Source: a virus | Length of the DNA: 23,937 nucleotides | Strand: one strand, 5' to 3' | Virus record (IMG/VR): IMGVR_UViG_3300048589_001599 | Span: 1 to 23,937 of that record | Part shown: positions 8,314 through 15,047 of the stretch, piece after piece | How the letters are laid out: each line of letters begins with the position of its first letter | Position numbering within the stretch: position 1 is the first letter of the stretch | Program-made: the position numbers and the translations under genes | Notes under the pieces: model-generated | Databases searched by the model: none | What the model was told of the DNA's origin: nothing | Seen by the model: the letters and a program-made list of their open reading frames with translations, nothing else

Positions 8314-8719
8314 CCGTAACCTTGCGCACGAAACGATCCCGAATGTAGCAGGCGTGGCAGCAATACTTCCTGTGGTTACGGGTATATTCTTCAAACATAC
8401 GTCCGCAGGATACGCACTGTACTGAAACCGCAGTCCTTTTCTTGCCAGATTCCCGATGCGTCTTCCACCAAGCTCGGCGGCAGGCCGTTGAGCAAAAGAG
8501 TCTCTGCTTCTGTCCTCCTGTCTGTACGATCCGTGTACCGCAGTTCTGGCAATGCTCCTGATCGTGCGACGCATTAACTTCCGCACCCGGCAGAAAGGCG
8601 TATCTTTGACAAATGGATTTCACCGTGTTCCGCGACAGATTCAATATTTCCGAGATCTGCGTATAGCTGTGCCCCGCGGATCTGAGCCGCCTGATATCAG
8701 CTTTATTTTGTTCCGTCAT
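8294..8719 (-). CDS. HTH and double zinc-finger protein of the recombinase module
   Basis: The 141-residue protein has an N-terminal helix-turn-helix (about 5-40; GHSYTQISEILNLSRNTVKS is typical of resolvase/transposase-type HTH). Two cysteine clusters follow: C57-x2-C60 with C76-x3-C80, and C102-x2-C105 with C120/C121 and C124, giving two likely zinc sites. It would bind DNA. Its position just ahead of the SHOCT protein and both recombinases suggests it regulates them or acts as a directionality factor; that is an inference. The start ATG 8719 has AGGAGGG nearby. A terminator closes the lysis genes just upstream, so this module probably has its own promoter, which I could not place. Confidence 0.78.
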   Translation of the reverse strand: MTEQNKADIRRLRSAGHSYTQISEILNLSRNTVKSICQRYAFLPGAEVNASHDQEHCQNCGTRIVQTGGQKQRLFCSTACRRAWWKTHRESGKKRTAVSVQCVSCGRMFEEYTRNHRKYCCHACYIRDRFVRKVTDDQRAI

Positions 8720-8736
8720 ACTTCCCTCCTGATATG

Positions 8737-8764
8737 AAAAAAGGAGCGCCTCGAAAGACGCTCC
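8737..8764 (-). terminator. Rho-independent terminator after the holin gene
   Basis: On the minus strand GGAGCG pairs with CGCTCC (plus-strand arms 8759-8764 and 8743-8748) around a 10-nt loop, followed by six T residues. It lies between the holin stop and the HTH gene, so it ends the late/lysis transcript and separates it from the integration module. Confidence 0.85.
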
Positions 8765-8784
8765 CGCTGGTCGTTATGCTTTTT

Positions 8785-9255
8785 TTACTTCATGCTGCCG
8801 ATCAGATGTTCCGCAGTCCCGGTGATCAACGCGGAGATGTCTACCTGTGCGGCGGTCAGAACCTCCAGTGCGGAAGTGGATAGTTTTGCGGTGGTCTTCT
8901 CATAGAGAAGTTGACCAAGTTGCGCGATCTCTTCTTTGGTCAGCTTACCCTCCTTATGCGCAGCCTTCATGCCGTCGACGACCGTCTGTTTCAACTCACC
9001 AACCGTGATCTGCGCGAGCTTGATCAGCTCCTGCTGGGCGCGGTTCACGGTGTCCAGTTGCGTTGCCTTACCGAGTTTTGCAGTCAGCCACGCGCCGAAC
9101 ACGCCGATCAGGGCAATAAAAAACGCCGCGGCAATTTCCACAGCGTTCTCGATCAGAATGTCGGCGGCGTTCGTGCCACCTGTATCCGCCAGCGCGACGG
9201 CGGGCAGCGCGAGCAGCAGGAGTGTGATCATCACGAGAATCAATTTCTTTTTCAT
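8785..9255 (-). CDS. Phage holin, LLH-like family
   Basis: This 156-residue protein would form membrane lesions that let the endolysin reach the cell wall. Residues 1-23 look like a signal peptide (MKKKLILVMITLLLLALPA, then VALA before D24). A second hydrophobic segment (about 40-63) contains AAAFFIALIGVFGAWLT. The rest is a soluble amphipathic region (about 65-156) with KLGKATQLDTVNRAQQEL and a lysine-rich stretch. One transmembrane segment followed by a long helical tail is the pattern of LLH-type holins. ATG 9255 has AGGAGGA well placed. It is the last gene of the lysis group, followed by a strong terminator. The alternative is a general membrane accessory protein, with the smaller neighbour acting as the holin. 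Confidence 0.75.
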   Translation of the reverse strand: MKKKLILVMITLLLLALPAVALADTGGTNAADILIENAVEIAAAFFIALIGVFGAWLTAKLGKATQLDTVNRAQQELIKLAQITVGELKQTVVDGMKAAHKEGKLTKEEIAQLGQLLYEKTTAKLSTSALEVLTAAQVDISALITGTAEHLIGSMK

Positions 9256-9266
9256 TGTAATTCCTC

Positions 9267-9569
9267 CTAGATTGATGTAGCCTGCTCCGAGGCAAGCTCA
9301 TGGACAAAATCGTCATATTCCTCTTGCGCGGTTTCCGCTTTCTCACGCGCTGTCTTCATCTCACCGTTCGTCTCCCCACGTTCCACTGCAATAGCCGTAG
9401 CAAGGGAAAGCGACAGGCTCGCATCTTGCATCTTCATGGCGAGTTTTGATTCCTTCGCGCGAATAGCGGCTCTCTTTTCCGCCTGTTTTCGATCGCGCGT
9501 CATTCGCACTTCCAGCCATACAACCAGCAGTGCAAATACGCCCGATATGATCTCCCCGATATAATCCAA
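9267..9569 (-). CDS. Small phage membrane protein of the lysis cassette
   Basis: The 100-residue protein has one N-terminal transmembrane segment (about 5-21; IGEIISGVFALLVVWLEV). A charged helical cytoplasmic part follows (RKQAEKRAAIRAKESK near 27-42), then a predicted coiled coil to the C-terminus. The start is TTG 9569 with GGGGGA 6 nt upstream. It lies between the endolysin and the holin, a place where clostridial prophages often carry such single-span proteins. It may be a holin partner or a second holin. I do not recognise a catalytic domain and the exact role is open. Confidence 0.7.
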   Translation of the reverse strand: MDYIGEIISGVFALLVVWLEVRMTRDRKQAEKRAAIRAKESKLAMKMQDASLSLSLATAIAVERGETNGEMKTAREKAETAQEEYDDFVHELASEQATSI

Positions 9570-9584
9570 CTTTGTTCCCCCACT

Positions 9585-10337
9585 TTATTGATATAGGAGC
9601 TTGCAGCGTCCGCATTTGTGCCAGTAACCGCTGCCGCTCAGGTTGATTCCCTCCACAACAACGCCTACATCACGGCCTTTCGCGTGGATGACCATGCCGC
9701 GGCCTAAATAGAGTCCAACATGCGTTTCATCCTCGGCATTCGTGGTGCTGTTGCGAAACAGAAAGTCGCCAGCGATCAGCTCGTTGCGCGCGACAACGCT
9801 GCACAACGCCCAAAGCCCATCGCAATTCTTGCGATCGTCCCAAATTCCCGTCTCACGCATGAGCCATGAAAGAAAGCCGGAACAGTCGTGTGCCATGAGG
9901 TCGGCATAGCCCGCTTTATACTGATTCTCGCGAAACGCAATCGCGCGCGCGAACTCATCGTCCATCGCTTTGATCTTTGCGTCGGAGAGGTCGGTTAACG
10001 CAGATGTTCCCCAAACATAAAGGTCGCCGATGCGTGTCAGCGCCAGAGCACAGATTGCCTTTGCCTTGTCCGATACCGTACTTTTCTTGACCGGCTCTGT
10101 CTCCTTAATTGTGCCGTCAATCAGAGCCGCCCACGTTTCCTTCCCGATCACTCCATCGACGGTCAGCGCGGCTTGGGCCTGGAATCGCTTCACAGCCTCC
10201 AGCGTGTCCGCGCCGAACGTCTTCCTGGTAACCGTCGTGATATGGTCTCCGTAGTACCCAAGTTCTAAGAGTTTTTGCTTACAAAAAAGCACGTCCTCGC
10301 CGGACGTGCCTTTTTTCAAATTGCGCAAGAATTCCAT
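9585..10337 (-). CDS. Endolysin with peptidoglycan-binding and NlpC/P60 domains
   Basis: This enzyme cuts cell-wall peptides at lysis. In the 250-residue form, residues 7-72 are a PG_binding_1 domain (GEDVLFCKQKLLELGYYG, then DTLEAVKRFQ and DGVIGKETW). Residues 90-250 form an NlpC/P60 cysteine peptidase with AHDCSGFL (C152 nucleophile), DETHVGLYLG (H206) and VIHAKGRD (H218) as the likely catalytic set. A linker rich in K/E/P/V joins them. ATG 10349 is possible, but GGAGG overlaps it and sits 5 nt before ATG 10337, which is preferred. There is no signal peptide, so release depends on the holin. The cell-wall domain is at the N-terminus, the reverse of many endolysins but common for PG_binding_1. 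Confidence 0.9.
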   Translation of the reverse strand: MEFLRNLKKGTSGEDVLFCKQKLLELGYYGDHITTVTRKTFGADTLEAVKRFQAQAALTVDGVIGKETWAALIDGTIKETEPVKKSTVSDKAKAICALALTRIGDLYVWGTSALTDLSDAKIKAMDDEFARAIAFRENQYKAGYADLMAHDCSGFLSWLMRETGIWDDRKNCDGLWALCSVVARNELIAGDFLFRNSTTNAEDETHVGLYLGRGMVIHAKGRDVGVVVEGINLSGSGYWHKCGRCKLLYQ

Positions 10338-10498
10338 TGCTTCCTCCATTCAAAACAATAGATATTTCATAGTTTGTTTATGGTTTTCTTCTTGTCGACC
10401 TGCTAGAATATAAGTGGAAAGAATCTTGCATGGTATACACAAACCTACCTACCCGGGTATGTCCCAATCCCTAATAAGATTCATACCATGCATAACAG

Positions 10499-10530
10499 AA
10501 AGGCACTCTTTCCCCCGAATGAGTGCCTTT
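10499..10530. terminator. Hairpin with 10-bp stem, probable terminator
   Basis: AAAGGCACTC (10499-10508) pairs perfectly with GAGTGCCTTT (10521-10530) around a 12-nt loop. A four-T run completes it on the plus strand and a three-T run on the minus strand, so it may act in both directions. Both flanking genes are on the minus strand. Confidence 0.55.
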
Positions 10531-10637
10531 TATATGGAAACTTTCTTTCCATGATGAACTTTACGTGAATTGCATGGTTCAGCCCAATTCCAATGACATC
10601 ATTAATTCTGTTCCCTCCTAGTCAATTGAACCATGCA

Positions 10638-10666
10638 ATAAAAGGGCGCTCCGAGAGGGGCGCCCT
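10638..10666 (-). terminator. Rho-independent terminator after the tail tip gene
   Basis: On the minus strand AGGGCGC pairs with GCGCCCT (plus-strand arms 10660-10666 and 10643-10649). The inner CC/GG and one wobble pair extend the stem to about 10 bp with a 4-nt loop, and TTTTATT follows. It lies 14 nt after the tail tip stop codon and ends the structural transcript. Confidence 0.82.
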
Positions 10667-10679
10667 ATCGATTTATACC

Positions 10680-12758
10680 CTATGCGGTTCGCTTCCAGAA
10701 ATAGCATGTGATGTAGGGCTGCAGGTTGTTGTGCGCAGCACCGCTACCGTTGCTGCCGACAGAGCCAGATACGGAACCTGTATGGTCATGCGATCCGCCG
10801 GAACCGGTCGTTTGCCCGCTCGTGCTACCGCCGTTGGTCATATAGTAATAAGTAGAGCCTGAACCGCTGCCGACCTTATACGATCCTGACGACGCCTGGT
10901 GGGTATGCGCACCATTGGCATTGATCGTTACCGATCCGCTAAACGTGTGATTATGCGACGGCATTTCCGCAGTCGCCAGTGTATGCGTGTTCGCACCGCC
11001 TGTTTTCTCCACCGTATTGAAGTTTGTATCGGATGTATTCACACCCACCGGCACTCGGCCGGTGCCCCATCGCACCCAGGTTCCTCCGAGGAACGTGCTT
11101 TCATCCGCGGCGGATACCGTCATACGAATACTGCCGACCGGGAAGATCAGATTCACGAGCCATAGGACACTCGAAAAGACTACACCATCGTCGAACTGCA
11201 CATTCTCGCGGAACCGTGCCGGCCAGCCAACATCGAAGCTATCCTCTTCGGCGACCTTGCCCACCGCAAGTCCCATGCCGGTACTGCGAACGGAGAGAAT
11301 GACCTCCGCCGTACTCAGGTCGGTGTATCCATATGCTTCGCCGAAATAATCGCCGAGCGTGGCGCGGATATCATAGGTATACTGGTTCGACAAGCTGCCG
11401 CCGATGCGGTATGACCCGTTGGCGATGTAGTTTGTAATCGTCTGTGTCGTTTCCGTGTAGTATGTTTCGCTCTTTCGCTTATACCCGATTTTGAGTACGC
11501 GGGTGTTCTTGTTATTGACCGACGATATTGTTCCTACGACCGCAACCATTGCGTAGGTGCCAGTGCTGCTGGCGTTACCGGCCGCATCGCAGCGAAAGAC
11601 CGATACCGACTGCACGGCGGGCGAGTCATATGCCACGACTTCGAATGTGTTGGTTAGTATCGTGGTTCGACCTCTGCTGTCCGTGATCGTCACTCGGATC
11701 GTATTCGTTCCCACGGTATTCAGCTCGTTCGTTGAAAAGGAGCCTCCTGAATACGTCGCTCCATTGACCGTTGTTGAGATCGATGAGATTGACGAACCAT
11801 ACACGCCAGCAGACGATATCGTAACGTTCAGCTTGCTCTTGCGCTGTACAAAGCATTTGAATTGTGCTGCAAAACCGGCCTCCGCTTCCGAGAAAGAAAG
11901 CGAACCGGTCGGTGTAACGCTTACAGGTATCGCGGCCGATATGCTTACCTGCGTTGTTCCAAGAAGCGCGCCGCCAGAGTAGGTATCACAAAATAGTGTC
12001 CCTGCGACACTTGTCGCGTTCGGCGCGGCGTTAGCTTCGTCCAGCGACGGCGTCCAAGAGATGTTCGTCGCGGCAGTTTGCGTCGCAATCGTCGTCTCGA
12101 CACGCGAGCCGAACTTTGCCCTTAGCGTGTGTAAGAACGCGCCTGACGCGGGTGTGAGTGTGATCGTCGCCGCGCTGCCAAGCGTGATAGCAGAGACGGA
12201 GGGCGTGGTCACGCGTGGGATTGCCGGCAGAGATATGACTACGCTGCCGCTTGCTGTCCCGATCGATGCGGAGTAGGTGCAGTTGGCTGTAAACGCCAAC
12301 GTAAACTGACGAGTTCCATCCGAATTATGGGTCACCGTACACTCGCCATATGCTTCACTCTCTGTGCTCGCGTTATCGGTCAGGATCATGAGGTATTGGT
12401 ACCCCATCGCAATATCGTACGGTTCCTGATACTGCGTGATATATTCGTTGCGATAAGGGATCCGCGAGATGGCGAATCCTCTGCCAACGCGGTTATACAC
12501 AGCGCTTCCATCGACCGTTACACTCATCGCGCCGCGCGAATTTGAGTCTAAGTTGTTGCAATAGACATCAAACTGCGAAGTGTTGCCGGAGGTCGCAAGA
12601 AACACGTAGAAACGGATGGTTGACGTGTTGTTTGCGACAGACTGAGATACAATCTTATACTCCAGCCAGCAGGAAACCTTGCTTGCCGCGGTTCCAGATA
12701 GGGATCCATTAACAATCGTGTATCCGTCATGAATCGACTCATACGGCCAATTCGCCAT
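10680..12758 (-). CDS. Tail tip/fiber protein (DUF859-like with gp10-type C-terminus)
   Basis: The 692-residue structural protein is probably the host-contacting tip of the siphophage tail. Residues 1-180 have a beta-rich DUF859-like start (WLEYKIVSQSVANNTSTIRF). The middle (about 180-510) has Ig-like repeats with many T/S and the pattern TNTIRVTITDSRGRTT. The C-terminal part (about 540-692) resembles baseplate gp10/tail collar tips: FPVGSIRMT, FLGGTWVRWG, AEMPSHNHTFSG, HTHQASS, GSHDHTGS and LQPYITCYFWKRTA. The several HxH groups could bind metal in a trimer, by analogy with other phage tips. ATG 12758 lies 4 nt after the upstream stop, with GTGAGGAA as ribosome site. A terminator follows. 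The receptor cannot be inferred. Confidence 0.85.
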   Translation of the reverse strand: MANWPYESIHDGYTIVNGSLSGTAASKVSCWLEYKIVSQSVANNTSTIRFYVFLATSGNTSQFDVYCNNLDSNSRGAMSVTVDGSAVYNRVGRGFAISRIPYRNEYITQYQEPYDIAMGYQYLMILTDNASTESEAYGECTVTHNSDGTRQFTLAFTANCTYSASIGTASGSVVISLPAIPRVTTPSVSAITLGSAATITLTPASGAFLHTLRAKFGSRVETTIATQTAATNISWTPSLDEANAAPNATSVAGTLFCDTYSGGALLGTTQVSISAAIPVSVTPTGSLSFSEAEAGFAAQFKCFVQRKSKLNVTISSAGVYGSSISSISTTVNGATYSGGSFSTNELNTVGTNTIRVTITDSRGRTTILTNTFEVVAYDSPAVQSVSVFRCDAAGNASSTGTYAMVAVVGTISSVNNKNTRVLKIGYKRKSETYYTETTQTITNYIANGSYRIGGSLSNQYTYDIRATLGDYFGEAYGYTDLSTAEVILSVRSTGMGLAVGKVAEEDSFDVGWPARFRENVQFDDGVVFSSVLWLVNLIFPVGSIRMTVSAADESTFLGGTWVRWGTGRVPVGVNTSDTNFNTVEKTGGANTHTLATAEMPSHNHTFSGSVTINANGAHTHQASSGSYKVGSGSGSTYYYMTNGGSTSGQTTGSGGSHDHTGSVSGSVGSNGSGAAHNNLQPYITCYFWKRTA

Positions 12759-12762
12759 TTCC

Positions 12763-14406
12763 TCACCCCGCTATCTTTTTGAAGTTCAAGTTGCCGCTCT
12801 CAGGCACCCATGAGTAACCGCCAATGCGCAGCGATGAAAGCACCTGGACATCGTTGACGTATAGCTTGCCGGACGAAAAATATGCGATCGCGCTGTCTGT
12901 GGTCACGCTGTCCTCACTGCCGGAAAAGAAATATAGAATATCGTTCTCAAGCTTCAACTTGATTGCCGATGTACTCTTTCCAATTACAATTCCGGACGAG
13001 ATCAGGCGAATGAAGCTGCGTACCGACTCAAACTGCTGCGAAGTTTCACCGTTCAATGTCGAGATGCGGCTTGCCGTCTCCGTGAAGTTCGCCTCGATCG
13101 TTCCCGCCATGATGGAGAATGAAGTTTGAATCGTATTATGCAGCGCGACGAAATCCTGTGTTCGGACATAATCTTCCAACGCCGTTAGTATGATCTGCTG
13201 CGCGGATTGCAGAATCGAAGTATTCTGCGAAATCTGCTCCTGCACGATCTCCTTGATTTCGCCGTGCGTAGTATAGTCAGCCTCGATCGTCCCAATGCGA
13301 TTCTTCACCGACGAGTTTTGCTGAATCTCCTCACCGATCAATGATGAGCGTTCATCCCCGAGTACGATACCAGTGCTTGCCGGGTTGTTCAACGGGATCG
13401 TTAACTCCGAAAGAACATACGTCTCTTCCGGGCAGAGTGTGCCACAGGAAACGACCACCTTATCCAAGAAGTGAAACGACTCGACATTCGCGTCGGCGTT
13501 GTGCAGATCGACCGCTGAGAGCTTGAGCGTCTTCTTGAATCGCGCACCGGTACCGCTCAGCCAATCGCGGCCCCGGTTCATAAGGATCGTCGCGTCGGTG
13601 ATCTCGTCCCACGTGGTCAAGCCAGTCGGCGCAAAGATCACACCATATTCTGCCGCGAGTGCCGCATCAATCAGGGATTCTTGCCCATCGTTCACGCTTT
13701 CAATCGTCAACCGCGCATCGCTCTCCGATTCCGGATCGATATCTCGCAGCGCTGCGCCGAGCGGAACGCAAGCGGTATAAGTTTCGGATGCGCTCTTGCT
13801 CAGCACAAGGTCGATCAGGTTTTCGCCAAACTCGATCCGCTGTGTCGATGTATCCGGTACGTCGGCAAGGTAGTCCAGAATCGGATTCTCGTTGTCATCG
13901 AATCTGACGATTAGGTAGCCGCCGAGCGTATCAACTAGACTGTTTTTCAGGACTTGCCATACGGAAAGGTAATCTTTCGTCGCAATACTAACCGAGTCGG
14001 AAAGATCGCAGGTTCCGATTTCTATGCGCTGGTTCGCGTTCACTTGCGCGTTGTGCTGCGCGAGAATATGTCCCCAGATTTCCGCAGCAGCACCATCCGT
14101 GGTAAATGGTCGAAGGATACTATCCAACAAAAGTGCCAGAACGCCTTCTACTACGACTTTGCGATTTTCGTATAGGTCGCGCTCGTCCTCGATCGCTCGC
14201 CCGACCCAGATCAGAGTGTCGTCCCGATAGACCTTGACGCGGCTCTTGAGCTTTTCCAGCACGCCATAGTGCGGGTGTTCCTTGGATATCTTGAACGTCA
14301 GCACGCCCGGCTCGTTCTTCTTTTGTGTCAGTTCTGGTTCGAACACAAAGAGCTCCGGCAGACGTGGATCGTAGAGCACGTAGGAATCGCACATTATTCG
14401 ATACAC
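12763..14406 (-). CDS. Tail hub / tail endopeptidase-like protein (Tal)
   Basis: This 547-residue protein sits after Dit and before the tail tip gene, the position of the tail-associated hub in Gram-positive siphophages. The N-terminal part (about 1-370) resembles phage tail hub proteins: LFVFEPELTQKKNEPG, VYRDDTLIWVGRAIEDERD and ENRKVVVEGVLALLLDS. Residues about 375-460 form a likely coiled coil (SILQSAQQIILTALEDYV, then ANFTETASRISTLNGETSQQ). A beta-rich tail follows to the end. I see no clear peptidase active site, so an enzymatic role is unsupported. The start is GTG 14406, overlapping the Dit stop as TAGTG, with AAGGAG upstream. Confidence 0.82.
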   Translation of the reverse strand: MYRIMCDSYVLYDPRLPELFVFEPELTQKKNEPGVLTFKISKEHPHYGVLEKLKSRVKVYRDDTLIWVGRAIEDERDLYENRKVVVEGVLALLLDSILRPFTTDGAAAEIWGHILAQHNAQVNANQRIEIGTCDLSDSVSIATKDYLSVWQVLKNSLVDTLGGYLIVRFDDNENPILDYLADVPDTSTQRIEFGENLIDLVLSKSASETYTACVPLGAALRDIDPESESDARLTIESVNDGQESLIDAALAAEYGVIFAPTGLTTWDEITDATILMNRGRDWLSGTGARFKKTLKLSAVDLHNADANVESFHFLDKVVVSCGTLCPEETYVLSELTIPLNNPASTGIVLGDERSSLIGEEIQQNSSVKNRIGTIEADYTTHGEIKEIVQEQISQNTSILQSAQQIILTALEDYVRTQDFVALHNTIQTSFSIMAGTIEANFTETASRISTLNGETSQQFESVRSFIRLISSGIVIGKSTSAIKLKLENDILYFFSGSEDSVTTDSAIAYFSSGKLYVNDVQVLSSLRIGGYSWVPESGNLNFKKIAG

Positions 14407-15047
14407 TAGAGTGCTCCTTTCCGGTAGGTGAACGTGATTCGCCCAGTCCCTGTTATCGCAATCTCCGTGTCACCCTCGATGAGCACTAGCGATGGAATGA
14501 TGTGCGTTCCCGCCGCTAGAGTGACGGTATATTCTTTCTCATTCAACGTGTACGTCAGCGTCATCTCGGCGGACACGGTGATCGAAGGCACGACAGGCAT
14601 GCGTGTGTTCGTCAGTGTTACTGATGCACTACCCGTGGGAAGAACCGTGATCGTTGTTTCAAAATGCTCCAGCTTATACGGCTTCGCGCGGCATTCCAGC
14701 GATAGTTCGCAATATCCCGCATGCCTCTCCACATCCTCGAGCGTAATGCGTGCATCGTAATAATAGGCAGGGTCACGATCGAGGATCATGTTCATGCGCC
14801 GACCATGCACATCCGCTGCAAATACGGAGATCAGTGTGTCGAATGTTGCGCGCGCATATAGCGTCAGCGGGATAATCCGGTCGGCATATCGCACCGCGCC
14901 GAACGCTTCTGACAGGTCGAGCGCGCCGTCGCGTCCGGGAATCTCCACAAAGTTCGTCTGCGGCTCCGGCATGGGGATGGCGTAGGGCGCAACGATCAGG
15001 CCATAGTCCGCGTGCGCCCATTTGGTTCCGAATCGGATATCGCTCAC
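14406..15047 (-). CDS. Distal tail protein (Dit, siphovirus type)
   Basis: The 213-residue protein forms the ring that joins the tail tube to the tip complex. The N-terminus has the family pattern, with FVEIPGRDGALDLSEAFG near 32-49 followed by a strand-rich region and PLTLYARATFDTLISVF. VHGRRMNMILDRDPAYYYDA follows near 79-98. The second half is a beta-sandwich with TVTLAAGTHIIPSLVLIEGD. It starts at GTG 15047, where GTGA overlaps the tape measure stop, and ends on TAG next to the hub GTG. This tight coupling is normal in a tail operon and the order tape measure-Dit-Tal supports the call. Confidence 0.88.
   Translation of the reverse strand: MSDIRFGTKWAHADYGLIVAPYAIPMPEPQTNFVEIPGRDGALDLSEAFGAVRYADRIIPLTLYARATFDTLISVFAADVHGRRMNMILDRDPAYYYDARITLEDVERHAGYCELSLECRAKPYKLEHFETTITVLPTGSASVTLTNTRMPVVPSITVSAEMTLTYTLNEKEYTVTLAAGTHIIPSLVLIEGDTEIAITGTGRITFTYRKGAL

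Larger units (their letters stand above)
10350..10679. other. Non-coding gap rich in palindromes between tail tip and endolysin genes
   Basis: No gene of normal size is present. Inverted repeats are TGCATGGTAT (10427-10436) with ATACCATGCA (10483-10492); ATTGCATGGTTCA (10569-10581) with its exact 13-bp complement (10627-10639); ATGGAAA (10534-10540) with TTTCCAT (10546-10552); and a 10-bp GC-rich hairpin at 10499-10530. The first two pairs share the core TGCATGGT, which thus occurs four times in alternating orientation. On the minus strand AGGAGG (10614-10619) precedes a 7-codon mini-ORF (10579-10602), which ends inside a repeat arm. This could be a leader, a small RNA or an operator region for the lysis genes. 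Confidence 0.6.

Noticed and set aside
8314-8586. Upstream extension of the SHOCT protein frame
   Set aside because: This part lies out of frame inside the HTH/zinc gene and has a random composition; the ribosome site is at the internal ATG 8313.
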